A DNA stretch of 64,000 bases from an uncultured Myxococcales bacterium (GCA_903924465.1 CAIYBN010000103.1:1-64000); one strand, 5' to 3'; counted from the stretch's first letter, positions 28,651-37,970 are shown. Numbers and translations are program-made. Notes: generated by a model not told the origin, from the letters alone.

Positions 28651-30171
28651 TTACGCCGCCGTATGCCCCTCGCGGTCCGCCACTGCTTCCGCGACGTGAT
28701 CGGCCAAGGCCATGATCGTCAAGTACGGATTGATTTCCAAGGCGGTAGGAAAGAGCGATCCATCCGCGACGAACAGCCAGTCGTGGCCGTGCACCTGACC
28801 GCGCGCCGTTGTCACGGAATCCCGTGCCGTGATGCCCATCCGGCAGCCGCCCATGAAATGCGCGGCGGAGACACTGATGGTGCCCGGCAGGAATAACTTC
28901 GACGCGATTCGCGTGTTCAAGTCTGCGTTTTCACTGCGTTCGATCAAGGTCGGACGCGCGGACGGTGCGTGAACTGCCGTCGCTCCCGCAGCGAAGAAGA
29001 TTTCCGCCGCCGCGCGTGTTCCCCGCACCATCGCCTCGATCGTCCGCGGCATCAACTTGTAGCGGATCACCGGATTGCCCGCTTCATCAATGTCCACGCG
29101 CTGTTCCGGCAACGCGTCGTCACACGCGAGGACCAGGATCATCTGCAGGCGATCGTAGGCCGCCATCAGCCGCTCGTGGTCGGGGCCGAAGCCGGTCAAA
29201 TTCTTCGCCGTGACAAACGGAAAGTACATGCAACTTTCGAGAAAGTAGCGTTCCGCGACGACGCGTTCCTCCCAGACAAAACTCTTGGGATGGCCGACAT
29301 AACCGCTGATCGCGTGGTCGTGCTCGCCGGCAAGGATGTGCGCGGGGTGGCAGGTCCAGAACCGGCCGATCGCCGGCAGATCCGCAGCCAAGCCCGAGCG
29401 CATCAGCAGCGCTGGCGTGTGGATCGCGCCCGCCGCAAGGACGACGCTGTGCGCGTGAATCACATAGCGCCCGGCCGGCCATTCGCCCAAGATGCCATGC
29501 GGATGCGGCGTGTCGTCGACGACCACATCCAGAATGCCGCCGCGCCCGCCCACCCGCAGGCTCCGCACCTCCGCGTGCGTCACGACTTCCACGCCGAGCG
29601 CCTGCGCCGCCGGAATTTGCACCTGCGCCGTGCCTTGCTTGGCGTTGTTTGGGCACCCCAGGTTGCACAGGCTCGACCCGCGACAGCCGCGGACGTTGAT
29701 CGGAAATTGCCGCGCCTCCCGACCCAGCGCGGCACAGCCTTTTTGAAACAGTCGATTGTTTTCGTTGATCAACTCGTCCGGAATGAACGCGGCACCGTTC
29801 TGCACGGCAAACTTGGCTGTCCGCTCGACCACGTCGCTGTACGCCAACCCCGGCAAGTTCCAGCCGGCAATGACGCGTTCCGGCGGCGTCATCGACGTGC
29901 CGGTGTAGACCAGGGTCGAACCACCCAAACCTTCTGCGTAGGCCAGTGTCACGGTGCGATCTTCCGTCGGATGCGCGCCGCCTTGGGCATAGTGCAACGC
30001 GGCCGAATCGACTTCCGCCCCCGTCAACTGCTTGGGATCGATGCGCGCGCCTTTCTCGAGCAGGAGCACACGCTTGCCCTGGGCGACGAGCGGCGCGAGG
30101 CTGGCCGCAACTGTGCCACCTCCGGCGCCGGAACCGATGATCACCACGTCCGCGTGAATCGTCCGGTCCAT
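28651..30171 (-). CDS. GMC family FAD-dependent oxidoreductase
   Basis: The 506-residue protein oxidises an alcohol or sterol with FAD. The Rossmann FAD site VVIIGSGAGGG is at about 9-19. A Cys motif CRGSSLCNLGCPNNAKQG, as in long-chain alcohol and cholesterol oxidases, is near 165. The C terminus holds AHFMGGCRMG and NPYLTIMALADH, the expected positions of the catalytic His and Asn. No signal peptide is seen. The ATG at 30171 is one base after the stop of the preceding small gene and has AAGGGG upstream. The two genes are almost certainly cotranscribed. Confidence 0.9.
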   Translation of the reverse strand: MDRTIHADVVIIGSGAGGGTVAASLAPLVAQGKRVLLLEKGARIDPKQLTGAEVDSAALHYAQGGAHPTEDRTVTLAYAEGLGGSTLVYTGTSMTPPERVIAGWNLPGLAYSDVVERTAKFAVQNGAAFIPDELINENNRLFQKGCAALGREARQFPINVRGCRGSSLCNLGCPNNAKQGTAQVQIPAAQALGVEVVTHAEVRSLRVGGRGGILDVVVDDTPHPHGILGEWPAGRYVIHAHSVVLAAGAIHTPALLMRSGLAADLPAIGRFWTCHPAHILAGEHDHAISGYVGHPKSFVWEERVVAERYFLESCMYFPFVTAKNLTGFGPDHERLMAAYDRLQMILVLACDDALPEQRVDIDEAGNPVIRYKLMPRTIEAMVRGTRAAAEIFFAAGATAVHAPSARPTLIERSENADLNTRIASKLFLPGTISVSAAHFMGGCRMGITARDSVTTARGQVHGHDWLFVADGSLFPTALEINPYLTIMALADHVAEAVADREGHTAA

Positions 30172-30172
30172 G

Positions 30173-30610
30173 TCATTCCCCTTGTTTTTGCGCAGCTTTC
30201 TGCGCGTTCCAGGCATCCCATCCCGCGATGTTCGGCCGATAGCCAAGGCGCGCCTGAACAGCGGGTTCGCCATACCAGCCGAGGAACAGCAGCGTGCGCA
30301 GGCCCCAAAGCCCCAGCCGCAACTTGGTGATCGGGCAGTCCTGCAGCCAAGTGAGCACGCGCAGCCGCTGCGCCGGGCTGAGTCCGCCCATCGTCCGCAA
30401 GTGCGTGAACAGCGGCAGCCACCACAGAATGCGCACGAACAAGCGCAGTTGCCGTTGCAGCGCCGGCGGTTCCGATGCCAAACGCTCATCCACGCGCGCG
30501 AGCACGGGCGCGAGTTCCGCCAGACCGAGCGGCGCCGTCGCCGGCACAAAAGTCGCCAGGATGGGTTGAATCTGTCGAGCGAGCGGCGCCAAGACTTCGT
30601 GCGTGACCAT
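30173..30610 (-). CDS. small partner protein of the GMC oxidoreductase
   Basis: The 145-residue helical protein ends with GWYGEPAVQARLGYRP. This recalls the GY motif of the N-terminal helical domain of long-chain alcohol oxidases and of small subunits next to bacterial GMC oxidoreductases. Residues 60-120 hold two hydrophobic segments (LFVRILWWLPLF, RLGLWGLRTLLFLG), so it may contact the membrane. GGAGG lies ten bases before the ATG at 30610. Its stop is one base from the GMC start. It may be a membrane tether or electron-transfer partner; this is inferred from context. Confidence 0.75.
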   Translation of the reverse strand: MVTHEVLAPLARQIQPILATFVPATAPLGLAELAPVLARVDERLASEPPALQRQLRLFVRILWWLPLFTHLRTMGGLSPAQRLRVLTWLQDCPITKLRLGLWGLRTLLFLGWYGEPAVQARLGYRPNIAGWDAWNAQKAAQKQGE

Positions 30611-30709
30611 GGATGCGTGCCTCCTGAGCGACGGTAGGATCTCCCGGCGAAAGCCCATTGACCACGCCTGTTTGTCATACTGCTGTCACGCTGTCGAGCG
30701 ATTTTGCCC

Positions 30710-30738
30710 TTGCGCGCGCGCGGCAAAAGCCGTACACC
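30710..30738 (+). promoter_or_regulatory. candidate promoter of the ABC-F and eutC-eutL unit
   Basis: TTGCGC (30710-30715), 17 bases, then TACACC (30733-30738). A start about 30745 gives a short leader containing the GAGGG ribosome site. Confidence 0.4.
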
Positions 30739-30772
30739 GCCGCGGCGATTCTGCGGGTTGACCGAGGGTGTG

Positions 30773-32350
30773 ATGCTGACTGTTGCTGACGTTTCCAAGA
30801 CTTATTCCGGCAAAAAGCTGTTTATCGATGTGACGACGTCGTTCGCCCCTGGCAATCGCTATGGTCTGAGCGGACCCAACGGTGCGGGAAAGTCCACGTT
30901 CATGAAGATTTTGGAAGGCGCGCTGGAGCCTGATTCGGGCACCGTGTCGCGTCCTCGCAAGACTGCGTATTTGAAGCAGGATCATTCGGCCTACAACGAC
31001 TTTCTGGTGCTCGACACCGTGATCATGGGCAACGCCGCGCTGTGGGAGGCGATGGAAGAACGCAATCGCATCTATGAATCCGGCGATGAAAGCGACGAAG
31101 CGGGGATGCGGCTGGCGGAACTGGAAGGCGTCGTCGCGGAAGAAAATGGCTACATGGCCGAGAGCGAGGCGGAGGAACTGCTGCAAGGTCTTGGTATTCC
31201 GGCGGACTTCTATCAGACGCCGATGTCCGAGATGTCCGGCGGCAACAAGGTCCGCGTCCTGCTGGCGCAGGCGCTGTTCGGCGCGCCGGACTGCCTGTTG
31301 CTCGACGAACCGACAAATCACCTGGATTTGGACACGATCGAATGGCTGGAAGAGTTCCTTTACAGCTACACCGGCGTGCTGGTGGTGATTTCCCACGATC
31401 GCCGGTTCCTCAACGACGTCTGCACGCACATCGCGGACATCGACTTTGAGACCATCATCACGTACCCGGGCAACTACGACGATATGGTGCGCACCAAGGG
31501 CGCCGTGCGGGAACGTCAGGTCGTTCAGAACAACGCACGAGAGAAGAAGATCAAGGATTTGCAGGACTTCATCTCCAAGTTTTCCGCCGGCACGCGCGCA
31601 ACCCAAGTGCAGTCGCGCAAGAAGATGGTGGAGAAGCTGGCGCCGGCGGACGTCAAGCGGTCGAACATCGCGCGGCCGTTCATCCGCTTTGATATCGCCC
31701 GTGAGTCGGGGAAACACGTTGTGGACGTTCAGGATTTGGCGAAAGACTGGGGCGAAGGTCCGCTGTTCCAGCACTTTCGGGCGCACGTGAATCGCGGCGA
31801 TCGCATTGGACTTATCGGCAAAGACGGCATGGGCAAGACGACGCTCCTGAAGATGCTGTTGGGCGAATATCCCGTGGAAACGGGCAAGATCGAGTGGGGC
31901 CACGAGACGAACATCGGCTATCTGCCGCAGGAACACGAGGGCACGATCGAGCCGGGCAAGACGATCGATCGTTGGCTGCACGACTTCAAGCCGGGCGCGG
32001 ATCTGGAAGACATTCGCGGCCTGCTGGGGCGCATGCTGTTCCGCGGCGACGAGGGCCTGAAGGCCACCGCAACGCTGTCCGGCGGCGAGCGCGTGCGGAT
32101 GCTGTTCTGCAAGCTGATGCTGCTGAAACACAACGTGCTGATCTTCGACGAACCGACGAATCACTTGGACTTGGAAGGTTGCTCGGCGCTGGCGGAAGGT
32201 CTGGCGGAGTACAAGGGCACGCTGTTCGTGGCGACCCACGACCGCAACTTGCTGAGCGAGTCGTGCAACCGCATCTGGCGCATTCGCGACGGCCAGATTC
32301 TCGATTTTCAGGGCCAGTACGAAGATTTCGTCGAGCGTTACGGCCACTGA
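30773..32350 (+). CDS. ABC-F family ATPase (YbiT-like)
   Basis: The 525-residue soluble protein has two ATP-binding cassettes and no membrane segment. Such proteins act on the ribosome (EttA/YbiT class) to regulate translation. Cassette 1 has GPNGAGKST, MSGGNKVRV and LLLDEPTNHLDLD. Cassette 2 has GKDGMGKTT, LSGGERVRM and IFDEPTNHLDLE. A PtIM-type linker lies between them. The length is close to E. coli YbiT (530). The start MLTVAD has GAGGG upstream; a longer N-terminal frame is less like the family. The eutC gene begins 63 bases downstream. Confidence 0.93.
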   Translation: MLTVADVSKTYSGKKLFIDVTTSFAPGNRYGLSGPNGAGKSTFMKILEGALEPDSGTVSRPRKTAYLKQDHSAYNDFLVLDTVIMGNAALWEAMEERNRIYESGDESDEAGMRLAELEGVVAEENGYMAESEAEELLQGLGIPADFYQTPMSEMSGGNKVRVLLAQALFGAPDCLLLDEPTNHLDLDTIEWLEEFLYSYTGVLVVISHDRRFLNDVCTHIADIDFETIITYPGNYDDMVRTKGAVRERQVVQNNAREKKIKDLQDFISKFSAGTRATQVQSRKKMVEKLAPADVKRSNIARPFIRFDIARESGKHVVDVQDLAKDWGEGPLFQHFRAHVNRGDRIGLIGKDGMGKTTLLKMLLGEYPVETGKIEWGHETNIGYLPQEHEGTIEPGKTIDRWLHDFKPGADLEDIRGLLGRMLFRGDEGLKATATLSGGERVRMLFCKLMLLKHNVLIFDEPTNHLDLEGCSALAEGLAEYKGTLFVATHDRNLLSESCNRIWRIRDGQILDFQGQYEDFVERYGH

Positions 32351-32413
32351 CAGCTGAGCAACGTCCAGTTGACCGCCACGCCCGGGGTCGGCAGACTCGC
32401 GGCGTGGGGTGTG

Positions 32414-33292
32414 ATGGCCGAGGACCCGTCCATGCAAACGCAAGAACTGGAAACGCTGGTCGCCAGCGTGGTCCGGCAGATTTTGGCCGAACAGCGCCGG
32501 GATCCGGACGAAGCGCCGCCACATTCCCGTGCGCCGCAGTCCGAGTATCGCCCCCTGCCCGGTCTCGATCGCCTGGCCTTTCCGGAGCGCGTTGAACACC
32601 TGACCCAAGCCACGCCCGCGCGCATCGGCATCGGCCGCGCCGGTCTGCGCTATCCAACCGCGACTTACCTGACGCTGCGCGGCGATCACGCATTCGCCAA
32701 GGATGCGGTCGTGAGCGAGCCGACTCCGGCTTTTCTGGCCAGCCTCGGTGCGATCGAACTGCGCACGCAGGCTCAGGATTTGGAGACATTTCTGCTGTAT
32801 CCGGACCACGGTCGCGTGCTGGATGCGGCGTCCCTGGCGCGTCTGCGCAATGAAGGGACGCGCGGGGTGGATGTGCAGATTATCCTCGCCGATGGCCTGT
32901 CGGCTTGGGCGGCTGAGATCAACAAAGGTCTGCTGCCGGAGCTGCAACGGGCGCTGAGCGCGGCCAACTTCAGCCATGGCAAGCCGATTTGGGTCAACCG
33001 GGCGCGCATCGCGGTCGCCGATCAGATCGGCGTCGAAATGGACGCCAAAGCGACGTTGATTTGTCTCGGCGAGCGGCCAGGACTCGGCACCGGGGACTCG
33101 CTGTCGATCTACCTCGCCTGGGGTCCGAAGATCGCCCAGGACAACGCGGAGAAGAACTGCGTTTCGAACATTCGGCCGCGCGGTTTCAGTGTGCAGGACG
33201 CCGCGGCCCAGGCCATCGACATCTTGGGCAAAGCGCGCGAGATCGGTGCTGGCGGCTTGGCGATTGGGCGCATTCCAACGCGGACGTGGTGA
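32414..33292 (+). CDS. eutC: ethanolamine ammonia-lyase small subunit EutC
   Basis: The 292-residue protein matches EutC, the small subunit of the coenzyme-B12 ethanolamine ammonia-lyase (usual length about 295). Seen are IGIGRAGLRYPT near 75, VDVQIILADGLSA near 150 and LICLGERPGLGTGDSLS near 215, then NCVSNI near 250 and a Gly-rich end. Residues 7-24 (QELETLVASVVRQILAE) form an amphipathic helix like the microcompartment-encapsulation peptide of other EutC proteins. The catalytic partner EutB is not encoded here. The stop is one base from the EutL start, so the pair is cotranscribed. Confidence 0.93.
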   Translation: MAEDPSMQTQELETLVASVVRQILAEQRRDPDEAPPHSRAPQSEYRPLPGLDRLAFPERVEHLTQATPARIGIGRAGLRYPTATYLTLRGDHAFAKDAVVSEPTPAFLASLGAIELRTQAQDLETFLLYPDHGRVLDAASLARLRNEGTRGVDVQIILADGLSAWAAEINKGLLPELQRALSAANFSHGKPIWVNRARIAVADQIGVEMDAKATLICLGERPGLGTGDSLSIYLAWGPKIAQDNAEKNCVSNIRPRGFSVQDAAAQAIDILGKAREIGAGGLAIGRIPTRTW

Positions 33293-33293
33293 G

Positions 33294-34022
33294 ATGGCAA
33301 ACGACGCCCTGTTCATTCCGCCGTGGCTGCCGGACGGCCTGGAAGCGCTGCCGCCGACGCTGCTGGCATGCCGCGCGATTCCGTTCGCCGATGCCGCGCT
33401 CCGTCGCGAATTGGGTTGCACCGATGCGCACACGTCGTTGGGGCTGGTGACGGCCGACCAGGACGATGCGCTCTACGCCGCACTCGACCACGCCACCAAG
33501 TTTGCGCGTGTCGATGTGGTCTACGCCAGGAGCTTTTACGCCGGCGCCGCGCACGGATCGGGGCCGCTGTCGGGTGAGATCCTTGGCGTTCTGGCCGCGG
33601 TGGATCCCCAGGAAATTGCCGAAGGTCTTCTGGCCCTGCGGGCGTATTTGGCGGAACAGGCGCACTTCTATCGGCCGCGCGCCCAGTTCGCGCCGCATCA
33701 GCCCGCGTTCTTTCCCCACGTCATCGCCGAGACGGGCCACTATCTGTCCGCCGCTGCTGGTATCGATGCGGGAAAACCGTTGGCGTACCTGATTGCGCCG
33801 CCTGTGGAATCGGTGGTGGCCCTGGACGCTGCGCTGAAAGCCGCCGATGTGCGGTTGTGCCGCTACTTTGGCCCGCCGACCGAGACCAACTTTGGTGGCG
33901 GCTATTTGACGGGTTCGCTTGCGGCTGTGGAAGCCGCAGCTGCAGCGTTTGCGGCCGCCGTCGTCGAAGTTGCACAGGCGCCGATGGCTGCGGCACGCCG
34001 CGCCGATCGCGACCGCTCCTAG
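33294..34022 (+). CDS. eutL: ethanolamine microcompartment shell protein EutL
   Basis: The 242-residue protein is a tandem-BMC trimeric shell protein of the EutL type, which forms gated pores in ethanolamine microcompartments. Characteristic blocks are LGLVTADQDDALYAALDHAT near 45, VVYARSFYAGAAHG near 75, KPLAYLIAPPVES near 165, and PPTETNFGGGYLTG near 195. It is slightly longer than the E. coli protein (219), mainly at the N and C termini. It directly follows eutC, as in enteric eut operons. No other shell protein is in the window. Confidence 0.93.
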   Translation: MANDALFIPPWLPDGLEALPPTLLACRAIPFADAALRRELGCTDAHTSLGLVTADQDDALYAALDHATKFARVDVVYARSFYAGAAHGSGPLSGEILGVLAAVDPQEIAEGLLALRAYLAEQAHFYRPRAQFAPHQPAFFPHVIAETGHYLSAAAGIDAGKPLAYLIAPPVESVVALDAALKAADVRLCRYFGPPTETNFGGGYLTGSLAAVEAAAAAFAAAVVEVAQAPMAAARRADRDRS

Positions 34023-34040
34023 TCTGGTCAAGGAGCAGCC

Positions 34041-34931
34041 GTGACGCGTCCGACCGGCCCTCATCCAACCGCCCACCGTCCGGAGCTCACTTCGCCCGGC
34101 ATGGCGCAGATCTACCTGGATCGCCTGGGCGTACGTCTGGAAGGTCAAAGCGTCGCCGGCGTCGAAACGTGGATGCGGATACCGGAATGGAGCCTTGCGA
34201 TCGATGTGGGTCGTGCGCCCGAGCCCATCGCGCGTTGCAAGCACCTGGCACTCACCCACGCGCACATGGACCACGCGGGCGGGCTGGCTCAATACCTGGC
34301 GCTGCGGCAATTGTATGCGTTTGAATCGCCGACGGTGTATGCGCCAGCGGAAGTCTGTGACGACCTGAAGGCGATCGTGAACGTCTGGGGTAAGCTGCAC
34401 AATCGCGCGTTTGACTGGACGCTGATCGGCATGCGACCCGGCGATGAGGTGGAACTGGGCGGTGGTCGTTGGCTGCGCGCCTTGGCCGCCGACCATGTGG
34501 TTCCCGCGCTGGGCTACGCCGTTTTTGAGCGACCACGACGCCGCAAGGCGGAGTTCGCCGCCTCACCGCCGAGCGTTCTGCGGCAGTTGGCGGAGAACGG
34601 CGTGACCATCACCGAGCCGACCCAGCGCGTGCTGCTCGCCGTCTCCGGTGACACGCTGCCGAGTGCCCTGGACCGCGTCGAGGAATTGCGAACAGCCGAA
34701 GTCGTGGCGATGGAAACGACCTTCCTGGATGCGCGCCGAACGGTCGCCGATGCGCGTGTGGGCGGGCACACGCACCTGGACGACATCCTCGAACGCGCAG
34801 ACGGCATCCGGCCACATGTGTTCATTCCGTACCACATCAGCCAGATCTACACGCCCGCGGCGGCGCGAGCGGTGCTGCTGGAACGTCTGCCGCCCGAATT
34901 GCAGACGCGTTGTCGGCCGCTTTTGCCTTGA
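34041..34931 (+). CDS. metallo-beta-lactamase fold protein, RNase Z-like
   Basis: The 296-residue protein has the beta-lactamase metal motif LTHAHMDHAGG (His, His, Asp, His) near residue 73. The later ligands lie in VSGDT near 202, GHTHLDD near 237 and IPYHIS near 261. The overall pattern resembles ribonuclease Z and its homologues rather than glyoxalase II. A GTG start is used because AAGGAG lies six bases upstream. The target RNA or other substrate is not known. It is 18 bases downstream of eutL, so cotranscription is possible. Confidence 0.8.
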   Translation: MTRPTGPHPTAHRPELTSPGMAQIYLDRLGVRLEGQSVAGVETWMRIPEWSLAIDVGRAPEPIARCKHLALTHAHMDHAGGLAQYLALRQLYAFESPTVYAPAEVCDDLKAIVNVWGKLHNRAFDWTLIGMRPGDEVELGGGRWLRALAADHVVPALGYAVFERPRRRKAEFAASPPSVLRQLAENGVTITEPTQRVLLAVSGDTLPSALDRVEELRTAEVVAMETTFLDARRTVADARVGGHTHLDDILERADGIRPHVFIPYHISQIYTPAAARAVLLERLPPELQTRCRPLLP

Positions 34932-34941
34932 TCCTCAGCGG

Positions 34942-36315
34942 CTACGGCCAATCTGCCAACGCCAGCAGCGTGGGATTCTGATGCCAGCGCTCCCGCACGG
35001 TCTGCCAGAATTGCGGTCGTTCGCCAGCGACAATTGCGTCGAGGATGTCCAGTGACCGTGCAGCGTCCTGATCGACGCCGGATGCCGCCGCCTGCTTGTC
35101 CAGGCTCGTGCGGGCAATCTTCAGGATCGCGGCGGACAATTCCCGCAGGTGCCAATCGCCCGTGACGCCATCCAGCGCATCCTTGCACGCCAACGCGCGC
35201 AGACGCTTGCGATCGACCGTGGCATCGCCGTCTCGCAGCAAATTCAGGCACTGCCGGCGCGCATCGGCGTCGTAGAAGAGGCCCTTGGTCAGCGCGGGCA
35301 GCGCCGGCAACGCAAAGGCCGGCACGACGTCCGCCTGGCGCAATTCCAGATAGCGCTTGAGCCGCACGTCCGGGAACATGGTCGACGCGTGCAGTTCCCA
35401 ATCCGCCAGCGTCGGTCGCCGCCCATGGAAACCGCGTTCAAAGAACTGCCGGAACGTCATCGGCGCGTCAAACAGCTCCTGGTGGCCGTGGGAACCGTCC
35501 TCGTGCGCGACGTCCAGAAAGTACATCGGCACGTCCCAGCACCAGCGCACGTAGTCCTCAATCGTCGCGTGCGGGTCGAACGCAAAGCGGCTGACGTCGC
35601 AGCGCGCGTTGTCCACATCCGTCCACAAATGCGCGCGAAACGTCGCCCATCCGCTATCTTTGCCGTGGCGAATCGGGGAGTTGGCGAACAGCGCGATCAG
35701 CACCGGTGACAGCAGGTGCCCCAGCCGCATCATCTCCATCGCCTCATCCGCCGACGAGAAATCCATGTTGGTCTGGACCGTGCAGGTCAGGTGCATCATC
35801 TCCAGGCCCAGCGAACCAACTTGCGGCATGATCCGCCGCATGATCCCGTACCGGCCTTTGGGCATCTTCTGGCAGTTCTCGACCGTATTCAGCGGATTGA
35901 AGCCGATGTGCGCCAGCTTGATGCCGAGATCCGCGGTCACATCGCGCAGTTCCGCAAGATGCTGGTCCAATTCCGCGCGCATCTCTGCGATGGTCGCCAT
36001 CGGCGCGCCCGACAGCTCGAACTGGCCCGCCGGCTCAAGCGAAATCGACGCCATGCCACGCGTCAGCGCGATCGGCTTCCCGGCCTCCAGGTACGGCTGC
36101 CAGCCAAAGCGCTGCGCGAGCCGGTCCAGCAGCGTGTGAATCGAGGCGTGACCTTCGTAGGGCAGCGTCAAACCATCCGGACCGAGGGCAAATCGCTCGA
36201 ATTCGGTGCCGATCTTGAAGGAACTGGCCGGCTTCACGCCTTCCAGAACCCAATTCACGCAGTCCTGAATGGACGTAACGGGCGGCGTCAGACCGGATTT
36301 CTGGGGAGCGGACAT
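34942..36315 (-). CDS. gshA: glutamate-cysteine ligase (plant/proteobacterial type)
   Basis: The 457-residue protein makes gamma-glutamylcysteine, the first step of glutathione synthesis. Seen in order are IGTEFERF near 36, MASISLEPAGQFELSGAP near 87, HIGFNPLN near 137, MPKGRYGIM near 150, and TVQTNMDFSS near 178. The pattern matches the GCS2-like group found in alphaproteobacteria, plants and many deltaproteobacteria. GAGG lies eight bases before the ATG. It is convergent with the RNase Z-like gene by ten bases and follows the GT-C-like membrane gene on the same strand (45-base gap). The partner gshB is not in the window. Confidence 0.92.
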   Translation of the reverse strand: MSAPQKSGLTPPVTSIQDCVNWVLEGVKPASSFKIGTEFERFALGPDGLTLPYEGHASIHTLLDRLAQRFGWQPYLEAGKPIALTRGMASISLEPAGQFELSGAPMATIAEMRAELDQHLAELRDVTADLGIKLAHIGFNPLNTVENCQKMPKGRYGIMRRIMPQVGSLGLEMMHLTCTVQTNMDFSSADEAMEMMRLGHLLSPVLIALFANSPIRHGKDSGWATFRAHLWTDVDNARCDVSRFAFDPHATIEDYVRWCWDVPMYFLDVAHEDGSHGHQELFDAPMTFRQFFERGFHGRRPTLADWELHASTMFPDVRLKRYLELRQADVVPAFALPALPALTKGLFYDADARRQCLNLLRDGDATVDRKRLRALACKDALDGVTGDWHLRELSAAILKIARTSLDKQAAASGVDQDAARSLDILDAIVAGERPQFWQTVRERWHQNPTLLALADWP

Positions 36316-36360
36316 GCAGCTGGCCTCAAGCGTCGCAAGCAGCGCGAGCGCGATACAACA

Positions 36361-37875
36361 TCAGTCGTAGTAAAATTGTTCCGCTCGGCCAAAAGTAATC
36401 GCGCCAAACAGTTGAATCACCACGGAAAGCACGATCAGCGCCTTGACGTTGCGGTGCAGATTGGGCAACCGCAGCGCGAACACACCGAGCAGCGGCGGCA
36501 GAAAGTCCATGGCAAAACGGTAGGAAAACTGCTGCCAGCCATCGTTTTGGTAGAAAAGTGCCGGGATCGCGACGGCGGCGACCGTCCACATCAGGTGACG
36601 GCTCAAGGCCTCGCGGCGCGGCGAATCGGCCAATTCCGTCGGCTTGCGCTGCGCCAGGAGCGCCAGGAACGCCGGGCTGGACGTCAGCAGCCCCAAGCCA
36701 TGACGGGTGATCAGCACGACCGGCGTGTCGGCAACAAATTGCGGCATGTTCAGCAACGCCGTACCCAGGTTGTGATTCAGAAAGGCGAACGAGAACAGCC
36801 CGTGCTCGCGGGTCGGCCCGCGCGTGCCTTCCAGCAGGTAGAGGTGCCCGAATTCGCCGGGGTTTTCCCAGCGCGCCCAATTGAACCACGCCAGCAGCGC
36901 GCCAATCACCGCCAGCGGCAATGCAAACAGCACCAGTTTCTTCAACGCCTCGGGAATGCCCGCCTTGCCTTGACCGCCCAGCCACCGGCCATCGGGCCAC
37001 AGCACCTCCAGCGGCAGGAAAATCCCGGCAAAGAGCAGCGGCGTCCGTGTCGCGACGCCACATCCGAGGAGCAGTCCCGCCAGAAACGGCCGACGTCCAC
37101 CTTCCGCCGCCAGCAGGTAGCCCAGATGCAGCGTCATGCCGATGACCAGCGCGGTGAACCACACCGACGCGTGCGCAGACACAAAGAACGTCGCGGTGCC
37201 AAACGCCAGCAACGCCGTGAGCCACACCTGATCCGCGGTACCGTGCGCGGTCAGCCCTTCGCGCCGTTGCCGCGCCAGCCACAGGAACGCCAGCAGCGCC
37301 GACAGCGCGGCGAACAGCACGGTCACGATCACGTCGTTGGTGCGGTAATGCCAAATCCGCGCCAGCGGCAGCATGACGATCGCCGGGAACGGCGGAAAGG
37401 ACACCTGATAGACCACGTCGTCACATTTGCGCCACGGCTGTTTCGGGTCGCAGCCGACCTTCAGATCGCGCTCGACGTCGATGATCATCAAGCGGCCGTC
37501 GAGCGTGCGGAACTCGGTCTGGCGCGGTCCCGGCACGTCCTTCCACGGAAACACGCCCTTGACGATTTCACCACCGCGCAAGGTGAGCACGCGATAACTG
37601 GCCCAATCGTTCCAACCGCTGCCTTTCAGGTGGCGGTTCACCGCGTCCTGCAGGCCCGACGGATCCTCTGGCCTCTGCTTCTGCCCTGCGGCACGGCGCG
37701 GTGTGTCGGTATCCAGCCGGCCGTGCAGAAACGATTCCGCCATGTCGACAAAATGGAAATGCGCGGACGGCTCCAGCAGCGTCTGACCGCAAACCGCGGC
37801 GTAGATGAGCAACGAGCTGACGAAAATCGCCAATGCCCACTTGCGGTTGCGTTTACGGTCGACGTCGTGGGGCAT
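36361..37875 (-). CDS. membrane protein, GT-C glycosyltransferase-like
   Basis: The 504-residue protein has about ten or eleven predicted transmembrane helices and a long soluble loop after the first helix (about 35-160). It resembles the dolichyl-phosphate-mannose-type GT-C fold in overall layout: a first periplasmic loop with an acidic patch (FHFVDMAESFLHGRLDTDTP), then many short helices. No firm catalytic motif is identified. There is no good ribosome site before the ATG. A lipid-linked sugar transferase for surface glycans is the likely role, but this is inferred from topology. Confidence 0.65.
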   Translation of the reverse strand: MPHDVDRKRNRKWALAIFVSSLLIYAAVCGQTLLEPSAHFHFVDMAESFLHGRLDTDTPRRAAGQKQRPEDPSGLQDAVNRHLKGSGWNDWASYRVLTLRGGEIVKGVFPWKDVPGPRQTEFRTLDGRLMIIDVERDLKVGCDPKQPWRKCDDVVYQVSFPPFPAIVMLPLARIWHYRTNDVIVTVLFAALSALLAFLWLARQRREGLTAHGTADQVWLTALLAFGTATFFVSAHASVWFTALVIGMTLHLGYLLAAEGGRRPFLAGLLLGCGVATRTPLLFAGIFLPLEVLWPDGRWLGGQGKAGIPEALKKLVLFALPLAVIGALLAWFNWARWENPGEFGHLYLLEGTRGPTREHGLFSFAFLNHNLGTALLNMPQFVADTPVVLITRHGLGLLTSSPAFLALLAQRKPTELADSPRREALSRHLMWTVAAVAIPALFYQNDGWQQFSYRFAMDFLPPLLGVFALRLPNLHRNVKALIVLSVVIQLFGAITFGRAEQFYYD

Positions 37876-37941
37876 GGTTCAGAACATTCGCCGCTGAGAC
37901 GCGGGGGCGCAAACGTTAGCGGGCGACTGGCGTTCGGTCAA

Positions 37942-37970
37942 TTGCGGCGCAGGCATCTGGATGGTAACGT
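37942..37970 (+). promoter_or_regulatory. candidate promoter of the selenoprotein gene
   Basis: TTGCGG (37942-37947), 17 bases, then TAACGT (37965-37970), in the 135-base divergent gap. It lies 40 bases before the ATG, which has AAGGAG upstream. Confidence 0.45.

Noticed and set aside
32351..32413. A eutB remnant between the ABC-F gene and eutC
   Set aside because: Only 63 bases separate the genes, with no EutB-like sequence in any frame.
30686..33433. Long minus-strand open frame over the ABC-F and eutC genes
   Set aside because: The plus strand encodes clear ABC-F and EutC proteins; the antisense product has no recognisable domain.
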